Positions 33,868-42,372 are shown, numbered from the stretch's first letter. The stretch is 64,000 nt of DNA from Pontibacter populi (GCF_019336435.1 NZ_JAHWXQ010000003.1:124001-188000), one strand, 5' to 3'. The notes: generated by a model not told the origin, from the sequence alone. Made by a program: numbers and translations.

Positions 33868-33993
33868 GAATTTCTTTGTCATTGTTTTAAGGGATGGTTA
33901 CTCCTTAAAATCAAACCACTGAAAGAACGTAGCATTTTGTATTTGCTGCAGCTAGATAGAACGGGATAGTATGCTTTCGTTGGCTGCTATCCC
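33868..33993 (+). repeat. Duplicated non-coding element, copy B
   Basis: The diverged second copy of element A starts 8 bases after the DUF3871 stop. Its end forms a clearer hairpin than copy A: GGGATAG (33963-33969) pairing with CTATCCC (33987-33993). Conserved blocks separated by variable ones suggest a functional DNA or RNA element rather than decaying sequence. Confidence 0.65.
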
Positions 33994-34044
33994 AAATCTG
34001 TTGCCTGTCTTTAACGATGATTGCAGTTACTTATAAATGCTAAA

Positions 34045-34077
34045 AAAGCACCAACTAAATCAATTAGCTGGTGCTTT
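34045..34077 (-). terminator. Intrinsic terminator
   Basis: The stem AAAGCACCA/TGGTGCTTT extends through further A/T pairs (CTAAAT/ATTAG) around a small loop. It lies 23 bases past the stop of the minus-strand gene at 34100-34645. Confidence 0.75.
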
Positions 34078-34099
34078 AATAAGGTAAAGTAGAATTCGG

Positions 34100-34645
34100 C
34101 TATTGATATGAATATGCTACTCCTTGCTTTAAGCTTTTAGGTACTGTACCCATTCCTCCTGCGCCAGAATAGCCACCGGTTTCAGTTTTCTGAGACTGAA
34201 TAAGTATAATATGTGCACCCATTGCAGCAGCTTCTTTCTTAAGCTTCATTGTTGCCTTTTCGTCAATGTTTGCTTGATTTGAGAAAGTCGATCCGCCTGA
34301 AGCTTTAGCTCTAACTTCACCTTTTCTGACCAAGCCTGCGACATCACTCTCTAATGTTGTAACTATTACTTTCTCCCAGTCTTGCTCACCATTGATAACG
34401 ATCTTTTCTGAGAACTTCTGTACTCTGCCGCTCGCAAACTTAATTTCCTTTACCTGGTTTTTGTTGATAACATTTGTCACTGTTTCATTAAGATAAACAA
34501 ATGAAATCTCTTTATCGCCTACAGTGCTTACTAATACTTCCATGCTTTCCCCATTCAGCTTGGTAATAGTATCAGGCTTTCTTTCTTGTGAGAAACACTG
34601 GATGGAAATAAATAAGAAAAGGAATGCTAATAATGATTTCTTCAT
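34100..34645 (-). CDS. Hypothetical secreted protein
   Basis: A 181-residue protein with a strong signal peptide (KKSLLAFLFLFISIQCFSQ). The mature part starts with a beta-rich segment (DTITKLNGESMEVLVSTV, NVINKNQVKEIKFASGR), a pattern often seen in Bacteroidota periplasmic proteins. It ends in a region with EAAAMGAHIILIQSQ and a Gly-rich GGYSGAGGMGTVP. The EAAAxGAxxI segment recalls YdgH/BhsA-type stress proteins, but the resemblance is short. No function is assigned. It is divergent from the next gene. Confidence 0.65.
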   Translation of the reverse strand: MKKSLLAFLFLFISIQCFSQERKPDTITKLNGESMEVLVSTVGDKEISFVYLNETVTNVINKNQVKEIKFASGRVQKFSEKIVINGEQDWEKVIVTTLESDVAGLVRKGEVRAKASGGSTFSNQANIDEKATMKLKKEAAAMGAHIILIQSQKTETGGYSGAGGMGTVPKSLKQGVAYSYQ

Positions 34646-34820
34646 AACTCTTTAGTTGTTTTCATTGTGCTTACTCTGTAGGCTTTTCAGCGACTGCCGC
34701 TTGTTGTTTAGGATATCAGCTTCTTTCCTTATATCAGTATTATTTAAAATATAATATATTATATTATATGTGCAATATAGTAAAAACCTTATACATTGCA
34801 TAAAACTTAAAAGATAAGCC

Positions 34821-35213
34821 ATGAAACAACTTGTACTAGTATGCATCATTCTGTCATCCTTAACTTTCAGCAGTTATGCTAACACAGAAATCAGTCATCC
34901 AACAGAGAACATCAGAACTTTTGGCATCGAAGATGGGTGGTATGAAGCTACTGTCAGATACTACAATTCAAGTTCCTACACGAGAAGCACTTATACCTTA
35001 AGTGTTAAAGTGCAATATGACAGAGTTGTTGCAATTGATTTTGGAAACGGTGGGAGTGTTCACTCAGGATACAACAATTCAGGGTACATTTATTCTGGAG
35101 GCACTCTATCCTATCAGAGGGATTACTCCTCTGGTAGCATAACCAGTGCCACAGCCAGAGTTACAGTATCACAAGGGACCACTATGACAACCTTTGATAT
35201 AAGCATAAATTAA
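34821..35213 (+). CDS. Hypothetical secreted protein
   Basis: A 130-residue protein with a signal peptide (KQLVLVCIILSSLTFSSYA). The mature region is beta-rich and packed with Ser, Tyr and Gly (YYNSSSYTRSTYTLSVKV, NNSGYIYSGGTLSYQRDY), which suggests an extracellular or periplasmic beta sandwich. No family is recognised. It is divergent from the secreted-protein gene at 34100-34645 across a 175-base AT-rich spacer. Confidence 0.6.
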   Translation: MKQLVLVCIILSSLTFSSYANTEISHPTENIRTFGIEDGWYEATVRYYNSSSYTRSTYTLSVKVQYDRVVAIDFGNGGSVHSGYNNSGYIYSGGTLSYQRDYSSGSITSATARVTVSQGTTMTTFDISIN

Positions 35214-35417
35214 TTTATCGCTATAGAGCAACCTGACCATAGAGCCATAGGTTAATGAAATGGCTACAGGCTTTCTGGCAATCATGATGTTGACTCTCTT
35301 ATTTTGCCTCGGTCGAGGTAATTAAGATTCTTAAAAACTATATCTGCCTCCCCAACAATATATTCAACACTGAAAATGAGCCTAAATTGCGTAATTTTGG
35401 AGCTATAAGTAAGGATC

Positions 35418-35633
35418 ATGATCAACGAATATAAAGTAGAGATTATCAGAGAGCCAGGGCCAAACCCATTAACAGGTGAAATATTCCCATTTGAATATGA
35501 GAGGCTGCAGATAGAAGCTACCTCTGTAAGAAGCGCCTATGTTATAGCCTGCGCTACTTTTCAAATGACTGTCAGAGGTCAGCAGCTCAGGTTCTTTATT
35601 GATGGAATAGAATATTTCGACGAAACATGCTGA
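35418..35633 (+). CDS. Small hypothetical protein
   Basis: A 71-residue protein (MINEYKVEIIREPGPNPLTG at the start) with alternating strands and a central helix (SVRSAYVIACATFQMTVRG). No motif is recognised. It is first of four closely spaced genes (gaps of 19, 9 and 3 bases) that look like one operon. Confidence 0.6.
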   Translation: MINEYKVEIIREPGPNPLTGEIFPFEYERLQIEATSVRSAYVIACATFQMTVRGQQLRFFIDGIEYFDETC

Positions 35634-35652
35634 TCTCAGAACTGGGGAAGTA

Positions 35653-36051
35653 ATGAAGGTCATAGACAAACTAGCTTGGCTGGAGATACAGGATGGGAAG
35701 ATACTGAGCACCAGAAGTAAAGGAAGAATAAAGTATTATATACCTGGTGGAAAGCGTGAGGCTGGAGAAAGTGATCAGGAAGCACTTACCAGAGAAATCA
35801 GGGAAGAGCTGAGCGTAGAATTGCTTGAAGACACAATAAAGTTTGCAGGTGTGTTTCAGGCACAGGCAGACAGTCATGCAGAAGGTATTGAGGTGAAGAT
35901 GACCTGCTATACAGGTGGTTTCAAAGGAACTATCAGTCCTTCAGCAGAGATAGAAGAAGTAGTCTGGCTGACTTATAAGGACAGGGAGCTTATTTCCCCA
36001 GTAGACAAGCTTATCTTCGACTGGCTGAAGGAAACGAATATGATAAACTGA
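35653..36051 (+). CDS. Nudix hydrolase
   Basis: A 132-residue single Nudix domain. The Nudix box is GGKREAGESDQEALTREIREEL (about residues 37-58), matching G-x5-E-x7-REUxEExxU, with the metal-binding glutamates in REIREE. Family members hydrolyse nucleoside diphosphates linked to another moiety. The rest gives no substrate clue. It is the second gene of a four-gene cluster on the island. Nudix enzymes on such islands may clean up modified nucleotides, but that is speculation here. Confidence 0.88.
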   Translation: MKVIDKLAWLEIQDGKILSTRSKGRIKYYIPGGKREAGESDQEALTREIREELSVELLEDTIKFAGVFQAQADSHAEGIEVKMTCYTGGFKGTISPSAEIEEVVWLTYKDRELISPVDKLIFDWLKETNMIN

Positions 36052-36060
36052 TCCTGTTTA

Positions 36061-36651
36061 ATGATAGAATCTAAAGACTTTACTTATTTTCTTACTGTCT
36101 TTGAAAGTGGAGAAATGGGACTGGAGATTGGCGAAACACGCTTATACTACAATATTGATGGAGGGCAGCTTAAGGTATTAAGTGAATTCAGGGCTGGCGA
36201 GTACTACAAGAGGCATTATCCAGATGCAATGTCTGTTCATACAATGAATCTAAGGGATAGTACTGCAACCATTAAGAATATACTAGGTGATTTTATTATA
36301 GAGTATATCACTTCCTCTTTGGTAAGAAACTATCCACACTTTGTTGGGAGCGCTCTGTTTACTCATGATGAATACAACAACCTGTACAACATCTCGCTTG
36401 AACTTGTCAGGAAGCAGCAGGAAAAGGCGAAGCTGAATACGACTGAACTTACAGAACTATGCAGCAGATACAGACTGAATCCTGTGCCTGTAGATGACGA
36501 TGGCAATTCATGGAAGGCAAATTGTCCTTCTGGGGGGCATCACTGGATCATGATTGCTGCTGATAGCTGGGGTTGTGGTTACTGCAAAAAGAAAGGGGGA
36601 GTTGAAGAGCTGGTAAACTGGCTGGAACAGGTTAAACAAAAACACATCTAA
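36061..36651 (+). CDS. Hypothetical protein with C-terminal zinc-finger-like module
   Basis: A 196-residue protein. Residues 1-130 are of unknown fold. The last 60 include CPSGGHHWIMIAADSWGCGYC (about 157-177), followed by KKKGGVEELVNWLEQVKQ. The spacing C-x4-HH-x10-C-x2-C followed by a helix resembles the CHC2 zinc ribbon at the front of DnaG primases, where a hydrophobic strand precedes the last CxxC. It may therefore bind nucleic acid. It is 9 bases after the Nudix gene and 3 bases before the next gene. Confidence 0.65.
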   Translation: MIESKDFTYFLTVFESGEMGLEIGETRLYYNIDGGQLKVLSEFRAGEYYKRHYPDAMSVHTMNLRDSTATIKNILGDFIIEYITSSLVRNYPHFVGSALFTHDEYNNLYNISLELVRKQQEKAKLNTTELTELCSRYRLNPVPVDDDGNSWKANCPSGGHHWIMIAADSWGCGYCKKKGGVEELVNWLEQVKQKHI

Positions 36652-36654
36652 CTC

Positions 36655-36969
36655 ATGAGCATGGAACAGACTTATTATATAAACCCTGAAAAGCTTATCA
36701 AGGTCGTAAACAGAATGGATAACCTGAAGTTTGCTGGGCTGGAAGTAAGCGATGGAAGCCATATTGTTATTGACATTGAACTTGAAGGCATTGATCCTGA
36801 AGCCAAGGTTGCTGGGTATACTTTCGTAAAAAGGAAGCAGTTTATTGCTGCTGAAGTGCTGGAAAAAGCAAAGATCAGATTCTCCAGAACATCTGCAGAT
36901 ATAGTCGAAGCAAACCTGTTACGCCTTACGATCTATCCCCCTAAGAACATTGTATTTGGAATTGAATAA
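36655..36969 (+). CDS. Small hypothetical protein
   Basis: A 104-residue protein with strand-helix-strand character (LKFAGLEVSDGSHIVIDIELEG, KQFIAAEVLEKAKIRF). No family is recognised. It is the last of the four-gene cluster, starting 3 bases after the zinc-finger gene. A second in-frame ATG two codons later could be the true start. Confidence 0.6.
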   Translation: MSMEQTYYINPEKLIKVVNRMDNLKFAGLEVSDGSHIVIDIELEGIDPEAKVAGYTFVKRKQFIAAEVLEKAKIRFSRTSADIVEANLLRLTIYPPKNIVFGIE

Positions 36970-37002
36970 CCAGACTGTTTTACTTCAAATTGTAAGAATA
37001 CT

Positions 37003-37854
37003 TCACCTTGTTGGTCCTCTGTCAGTCTGTCTCTCCAAAGTCTCTTGCAGCTCTTTAGCTAAACTGGAAAGAAGATCATATCCTGTTGCTATCTCTATCG
37101 CGTCTACTGTAGTGCGATAAGCTCCCCAATCAGAGTTGATGCTGTTATTGTTAGGTGTGTCTATGGCTATCACCCTTGTGCTGGAGTTTATCCTGCCCAG
37201 ATCGTTTATCCCTTCAGGAAGTATGAGCAATACTTTCCAGATACGATTAGGTACTGTCACTCTTCCCTGATCTATGGTATGCGCCAATCCATTGCTGCCT
37301 GTGCCACCACTTCCATAGCTTCCCATGATCACGTATACTTCCATGCCAGAATCTACCAAATCACGAGTGTAATCTTCCAGATTAGCCCAGGTCTGGCGAT
37401 TATGGTTAGGTGCTTGTGGGATCATGTTAGTCATTAGGAAGGTCGCTGAGTTATCTTCCACAGTCCTGGTCCTGTCTGCAGATGGGGTATTATGGCCCCG
37501 ATCAAAGCCACTGCTTGTATAACTAGAGGCAACTACCTTATACCAGCCTTCAGGCAGGCTTTGGTCAGCCCTAAAATCATCCTGTCTATCTGCTGTACCC
37601 AGCCAGTCCTTGCTCACATACCAGCTCACCCAGTTAGGCGTTCCCCTATCACGACTATAAGACAGTGCATACTGTGGTATTTCAACTAAATAATTATTGA
37701 AGTTATTAACATCAGTTGTCGCACCACTTGGATTACCTAACAGTAAATGTTTGCCATCGAGAGATGATGACTGTTGAGGAGCTACTTCTGTTTCCTTACA
37801 ACTTAGCAGGAACAGGACTATGAAGAATGGGTAGAGGAGATTTCTTCTTGACAT
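37003..37854 (-). CDS. DNA/RNA non-specific endonuclease, lipoprotein (NucA/EndA family)
   Basis: A 283-residue protein. I chose the ATG that gives a lipoprotein signal peptide (LLYPFFIVLFLLSCKETE, lipobox LLSC with Cys as residue 18); the open frame extends 60 codons upstream without family character. The beta-beta-alpha-metal nuclease core is GFDRGHNTPSADRT, with the catalytic His in DRGH, about residues 119-132. The metal-binding Asn lies in MTNMIPQAPNHNRQTW (about 142-157). Such enzymes cut DNA and RNA without sequence preference outside the cytoplasm. On an island it could degrade incoming or environmental DNA. It is divergent from the SRAP gene. Confidence 0.9.
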   Translation of the reverse strand: MSRRNLLYPFFIVLFLLSCKETEVAPQQSSSLDGKHLLLGNPSGATTDVNNFNNYLVEIPQYALSYSRDRGTPNWVSWYVSKDWLGTADRQDDFRADQSLPEGWYKVVASSYTSSGFDRGHNTPSADRTRTVEDNSATFLMTNMIPQAPNHNRQTWANLEDYTRDLVDSGMEVYVIMGSYGSGGTGSNGLAHTIDQGRVTVPNRIWKVLLILPEGINDLGRINSSTRVIAIDTPNNNSINSDWGAYRTTVDAIEIATGYDLLSSLAKELQETLERQTDRGPTR

Positions 37855-37978
37855 AATATGCTTATTAAGATAATACCAGTTTATAGACGTAACAAAGCTG
37901 ATCTTGTTTATGATTGGTATATTATGGCTTGCTTTGGTTTTAAGCTCGTAGAAGGATTGTAACAACCAGCTCAGCACC

Positions 37979-38638
37979 ATGTGTGGAAGATATTCAGTTA
38001 TTCCAAAAGCGAAGCGGAAATCACATGCTTCCAAGTTCCTCGAAAGCTACCAACAGGAAGCGAATTATAACGCAGCCCCTTCACAGAAGCTACCTGTCGT
38101 TACTAATGACCATCCAAATGAAGTGCAGTTCTTCTCCTGGGGGCTGCAACCCTTCTGGGCGAAGGATGCTAAAGCAGTCAAACGTTCTATCAATGCCAGA
38201 GCAGAGACACTAATAGAGAAGCCTTCTTTTAGAACTCTACTGAAATCTAAACGCTGCCTGGTCCCTGCTGATGGCTTTTACGAGTGGCAGGCCTCAACCC
38301 ATGGAAAGGTGCCTTACAGAGTCCTGCTCAAGAATGAAGAACTGTTTTCGTTTGCTGGTTTATGGGATGAGTGGGTGGATAGGAGTTCAGGCGAAGTGTT
38401 GCATACCTATACCATCATTACAACAAGTGCGAATGAAGTAGTGAAGCCGATCCACGATCGTATGCCGGTGATACTCTCCCCTGAGGCTGAGGAACTGTGG
38501 TTGGATGAACACGAAACGCAGGAAAATCTTCTTTCACTGCTTAAGCCCTTCAAGGCAGAAGATATGAAAACTTATCAAGTATCGCCTTTAGTAAACTCCC
38601 CTCTAAACAATGTGCCTGAGGTTATCAATTCATTATAG
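37979..38638 (+). CDS. SOS response-associated peptidase (SRAP/HMCES family)
   Basis: A 219-residue SRAP protein. It begins MCGRYSV, so that after Met removal Cys2 becomes the catalytic N-terminal nucleophile that crosslinks to abasic sites in single-stranded DNA. Other conserved features are NYNAAPSQKLPVV with the active-site Asn (about 31-43), SINARAETLIEKPSFR (about 69-84), CLVPADGFYEW (about 91-101) and the His in HDRMPVIL (about 159-166). It is cytosolic and protects abasic ssDNA. SRAP genes are frequent on mobile elements and phages. Confidence 0.95.
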   Translation: MCGRYSVIPKAKRKSHASKFLESYQQEANYNAAPSQKLPVVTNDHPNEVQFFSWGLQPFWAKDAKAVKRSINARAETLIEKPSFRTLLKSKRCLVPADGFYEWQASTHGKVPYRVLLKNEELFSFAGLWDEWVDRSSGEVLHTYTIITTSANEVVKPIHDRMPVILSPEAEELWLDEHETQENLLSLLKPFKAEDMKTYQVSPLVNSPLNNVPEVINSL

Positions 38639-38651
38639 TCAATAGGCCATC

Positions 38652-39659
38652 CTAAAAAGGTAAATCATTATCTGCATCTGATGAATAGAAGCTTGAATTA
38701 GTATTTTGTTTATCATCAATACCTTGACAATTCTTACAAAGCCCCATCCCAAGCTGTTTCAGATAATCTTCTGTCACAACATAGAATTTAGTTTCTTTAT
38801 TAGAACCAAAGACTTTTGTATTGGCGTGAAATACACCATTCTCATCATAATCATTGTGTATACTTTCGCATTGATGAACAAGATTATGAGTAGGAAGATG
38901 CTTATAGCGAGAAACATGCTTGTGGAATACCTGCCTCCTAAATCTTGCTGCTATTTGGTCAATCGACCCATGTCCCTCTAACATTAATAAAGCCTTAGCA
39001 TGTGGAGATAAGTTCTTCAAATGGTTTTCGAACCTGTCATTTTCATTCATCTCTTTGTAAAGGTTTAGGAAGTAGGCGCTCTGTTTCTCAAAGCACAATA
39101 ACAGTTCTTCTATAGTAAACCTTCTACTATTCAGATTATCCAAGGATAGGTTCTTTCTCAGCTTATATATCTGGCTAGGTGTGTATCCTTGAGTATTGAG
39201 ATAAACCATAGCATAGCGAGCCATTGAGCTGGCTGTGGCATTTGTGACATATCGATTACGAGCACTGTTATCGCCACCCATACTTACATCTGCTTCATAA
39301 TAATTATCTTTCAAAAACTGTAAAGCCTCGCTTGTATCTTTTATCTCGATAGTCTGATATTTATAATATAAACCATTCTCAAAATGACTTTCAAACTGAA
39401 AGCACTTGATGGCAAACTTGATATCGATATCATAATTATTGGGGTCAAAGCCAAAGGGGTGGCCCTGTGTAATGATTTTTAGATAAGTATGGTCAAATAC
39501 GTCCCCTATGCGGCAATGGTAGTTAATACTTCCTATTGTATAACCTGTCACTCTTTCCTGATTCTTTCGATATCCTGGTATATTGGGTAAGTCCTGCTCT
39601 ACAGTTATTGAAACAAGCTCAGGGTCAGGAAGAGCCTTTATTTCAATTACTCTTATCAT
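38652..39659 (-). CDS. Hypothetical protein with SSB-like C-terminal tail
   Basis: A 335-residue protein of no recognised family. The N-terminal half is beta-rich; the middle is helical with an acidic/aromatic stretch (FTIEELLLCFEKQSAYFLNLYKE). A His/Cys-rich region follows (VFHKHVSRYKHLPTHNLVHQC near 246-266, then CKNC near 311-314). The very end is SSDADNDLPF, the acidic hydrophobic tip that in Bacteroidota single-stranded DNA-binding proteins recruits partner enzymes. An island protein carrying that tip may bind or mimic SSB. It is convergent with the SRAP gene, 13 bases between stops. Confidence 0.65.
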   Translation of the reverse strand: MIRVIEIKALPDPELVSITVEQDLPNIPGYRKNQERVTGYTIGSINYHCRIGDVFDHTYLKIITQGHPFGFDPNNYDIDIKFAIKCFQFESHFENGLYYKYQTIEIKDTSEALQFLKDNYYEADVSMGGDNSARNRYVTNATASSMARYAMVYLNTQGYTPSQIYKLRKNLSLDNLNSRRFTIEELLLCFEKQSAYFLNLYKEMNENDRFENHLKNLSPHAKALLMLEGHGSIDQIAARFRRQVFHKHVSRYKHLPTHNLVHQCESIHNDYDENGVFHANTKVFGSNKETKFYVVTEDYLKQLGMGLCKNCQGIDDKQNTNSSFYSSDADNDLPF

Positions 39660-39885
39660 CTATCATTTTAATAAGCTCAACTTAGCATTTATTCGCTTTA
39701 AGTCATACTTGCAGCCAAGCAAAAATAAAGGCGAAGTTAATTGCAACATGTTTGGGTACGACTTTTGTTGTATATTAGAAACAATATATAGCACAAACTA
39801 CGCCGCCGCAATAGTAAGCTATAACAATTACCTCTAGTAGAGCTATAATCATAAAAATCTAATAAGCTCTTATGAGCATAATTAA

Positions 39886-41397
39886 ATGGTTAGGATAAAG
39901 GAAGTGGCATTTGAGTACGCTAAGGACATAGCGGGCCATATCATTCATATAACCACTGCTCAAAGTGGGGCTAACGGTTATTACTGTGTCGGATGCAGCT
40001 CTGAGATGATTGCCTACTTAGGTAAGAAGCTCCAGCCACACTTCAAACACCATCCGAATGATGTAGATAAGAGTAGTGAGTGCACTTGGTCTGATGAAAC
40101 CTATAGGCACAAGATAGCAAAGGAGATTCTGCAGAGGCTTAAGGAGGTGCGCGTTCCAAAGGTTCCAATCAAGGTTCCAAAGGAGTATGGTGGGGGGAGC
40201 ATCCCTATATCGCCATCCAGAGTGGTTAAGGCAAGCTCTGTGCTTATCGAAAGATATATTTACGAAGACGAATATGGCCAAGTAAAGTTTGAAAGAAGCT
40301 TCGACAGTATGGGAGGGAAAAGGCACCTCTTGGTCAAGCCTGATGTACTCTTCTTAGACGAGAAGAATAAACCCATATTAATAATAGAACTCTGTGCTAC
40401 CCATAAGGCAGACGAGGAAAAAAGAATGAGGCTTATGCACTTAGGGGTCGACGCCATTGAGCTGTTGATTCCCAAAGCAGCTAACCCACAAGAAATTGAG
40501 AAGAATATAGTATCATCAATTAACAGCAAATGGCTGTACAACAATGAGCAAGCGAAAACCAAATTCAATCCAGCTACCCACCTTATTAGTAACTCAAATA
40601 CTGAGCTTACTAGAGAGTCAGGAGACATTCCTAAGGGAGAGACCATCCAGTGCCGCACGTTCAGAGTTAGAGAATGCATACGCGGAATTAAGAAGTTTAT
40701 GGGAAGCAGTGACTATGCAGAGGGAAGAAGAGCTGTTGAAGAAGAGCTATCAAGAGTTAAGGGAAACGCAGAGAGAGCTGGAGAAGAGCTGGCAGACCTT
40801 ATTAGGAGAGCAAGAGCAGAAGCTGAGACAACAATGTCAAATCTTGTCAAACGAGAGCAAGAGAAGGTTGCAGAGCTTGAATCAGCAGAAGCTAGCCTTG
40901 CTGCAAAGGCAGAAGCTCAGGAACACCATCATCGAGACTTGGAAGGCAGATATTACGCAAAGAGAGACAGCCTTATCGGAGAGCAGAAAGAGCTTCAGCG
41001 AGAAACAGGAGATTTCTTTGACGAATTGGAGGGAAGAAGAAAGGAGCTTGTTGAAAGAGTTAGAGGGCTTCGAGAATGCAGCACAAATATTGAGCGAATC
41101 AGAAGAGATGGAGAAAAGCTTGAAGCTGAGAGAGCAAGAATTGTCAGTATTCAGGACGGAAACGTTGAGGAAGAGCGGAGAATTGTACAGCAGGAGAGTC
41201 GAGCTGCAGAACTTAGAGGACGAAGAGAAAAAACAAGCGAGGGCAATGGCGAGACGCCCTATGACGAGCACACAGAAATCAGAAGAATGGAGAAAGACAT
41301 ACTTGACATGGAGAGACAGGAAAACACAGTTAGAAAACTCAGAGAGCAGCTTGCAAGGATTAAGGACAGAGCTATTGACGCTAGGTTTAATAAATGA
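39886..41397 (+). CDS. CoiA-like nuclease domain protein with long coiled coil
   Basis: A 503-residue protein. The N-terminal region has a cysteine pair (YYCVGCSSEM, about 26-35) and HFKHH, then a restriction-nuclease-like core KPDVLFLDEKNKPILIIELCATHKA (about 151-175), the Asp and Glu pattern of the competence CoiA-like family. From about residue 265 (CRTFRVRECIRGIKKFMG) to the end it is a long, highly charged coiled coil. A second open frame of 291 codons overlaps the coiled coil in the +1 frame (40544-41419) and also predicts coiled coil; I take it as a by-product of GA-rich DNA. It may be a DNA-processing or defence nuclease. Confidence 0.6.
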   Translation: MVRIKEVAFEYAKDIAGHIIHITTAQSGANGYYCVGCSSEMIAYLGKKLQPHFKHHPNDVDKSSECTWSDETYRHKIAKEILQRLKEVRVPKVPIKVPKEYGGGSIPISPSRVVKASSVLIERYIYEDEYGQVKFERSFDSMGGKRHLLVKPDVLFLDEKNKPILIIELCATHKADEEKRMRLMHLGVDAIELLIPKAANPQEIEKNIVSSINSKWLYNNEQAKTKFNPATHLISNSNTELTRESGDIPKGETIQCRTFRVRECIRGIKKFMGSSDYAEGRRAVEEELSRVKGNAERAGEELADLIRRARAEAETTMSNLVKREQEKVAELESAEASLAAKAEAQEHHHRDLEGRYYAKRDSLIGEQKELQRETGDFFDELEGRRKELVERVRGLRECSTNIERIRRDGEKLEAERARIVSIQDGNVEEERRIVQQESRAAELRGRREKTSEGNGETPYDEHTEIRRMEKDILDMERQENTVRKLREQLARIKDRAIDARFNK

Positions 41398-41484
41398 AAC
41401 CGATTACATTGATATGTAACTAGGTTTATGGTCTTTTGATAAACCCTTCTTACTTGTGATTTGATAAACCTTAGTGATTAAAAT

Positions 41485-42081
41485 ATGATGTCTTATAGTG
41501 AGCTCCGATTGGAGATGGAAGGCAAATACATCCCATATGCTGAATTGTTAAAAACAGCCGAATGGCATAGAAAAAGATATACTATTCTAAGTCGAGACCA
41601 CTTTAAATGCACTAACTGTCATAAGGAAGAAACCTTCACCGAATATGATGAAGAAAGACATGAGGTTTGGTACTGTTGGATTGATTATGATGTAATAGTA
41701 AGGCAGGCAGATGGAACTTACAAAAAGTGTGATATGGATTTTACATTAGCAGATAAGCCATACCATATGCAGGTGCACCACAAACGCTATATCCTAAATA
41801 GGCTTCCTTGGGAATATAACAATGAAGACCTTATTACACTGTGTAACTGGTGTCATTCAACGTTTCATCAGTCGAATGAGGTGGATATTTTTGCTGAAGA
41901 TGGTAAAACTTTGATTGCAAACCTTAAGCCTTGTTCAAGGTGCCATGGCGCAGGAAGTTTCCCAGAGTATAGCCACGTTCAAAGTGGCATCTGTTTTAGT
42001 TGCGGAGGGGAAAGATATGAGCAACCATTAGTAAATATTAATAGATACACCGGCTTAGAAAACCCAGCTGATACACTATGA
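41485..42081 (+). CDS. HNH endonuclease family protein
   Basis: A 198-residue protein. A zinc pair CTNCHKEE (about 43-50) and the HNH core MQVHHKRYILNRLPWEYNNEDLITLCNWCHSTFH (about residues 109-142, catalytic HH, Asn and closing His) form a beta-beta-alpha-metal nuclease. The C-terminal part adds a second four-cysteine motif, CSRCHGAG then CFSCGGER (about 152-178), like half of a DnaJ zinc finger. The combination suggests a DNA nuclease with an additional binding knuckle. It lies 88 bases after the CoiA-like gene. Confidence 0.82.
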   Translation: MMSYSELRLEMEGKYIPYAELLKTAEWHRKRYTILSRDHFKCTNCHKEETFTEYDEERHEVWYCWIDYDVIVRQADGTYKKCDMDFTLADKPYHMQVHHKRYILNRLPWEYNNEDLITLCNWCHSTFHQSNEVDIFAEDGKTLIANLKPCSRCHGAGSFPEYSHVQSGICFSCGGERYEQPLVNINRYTGLENPADTL

Positions 42082-42085
42082 TATA

Positions 42086-42372
42086 ATGGCGCTTAAGGCA
42101 ATCTTTAAATCACATTACTGGTATAAGAGGAGTGGGGTGATCATAATGAGATCGTACCTGAACATCAGATATGGTTTGATCTTCTTGATACTGTAGACCG
42201 GGAGAAGCATAACAGTTTAATGAGAGTAATGGATATGCTGACTGACAGGTTAGAGAAAGTTAAGGTGCAGATAGCAGCACAAGGCATTGACAAGAGTTGG
42301 TTGTTAAAGTCATATTATAAATCTCCCTGCTACACCAAAAGGTTGAGTGAGATACCTACTGTATTTATTTAA
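42086..42372 (+). pseudogene. Small gene broken by a frameshift
   Basis: An ATG at 42086 opens MALKAIFKSHYWYK and then runs into an unrelated frame with an early stop. In another frame, from just after that point, coding-like sequence continues: PEHQIWFDLLDTVDREKHN, a helical middle (MDMLTDRLEKVKVQIAAQG) and a stop at 42370-42372. Joining the two with one shift near 42125 gives a coherent protein of about 95 residues. It is not long enough in either frame to be an intact gene. A sequencing error or a programmed shift are alternatives. Confidence 0.4.

Noticed and set aside
40544..41419. 291-codon open frame overlapping the CoiA-like gene
   Set aside because: It has no N-terminal domain, begins mid-gene, and the overlapped 503-codon frame holds the CRTFRVRECIRGIKKFMG-type continuation expected after the nuclease core. 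The coiled-coil look is explained by GA-rich DNA.
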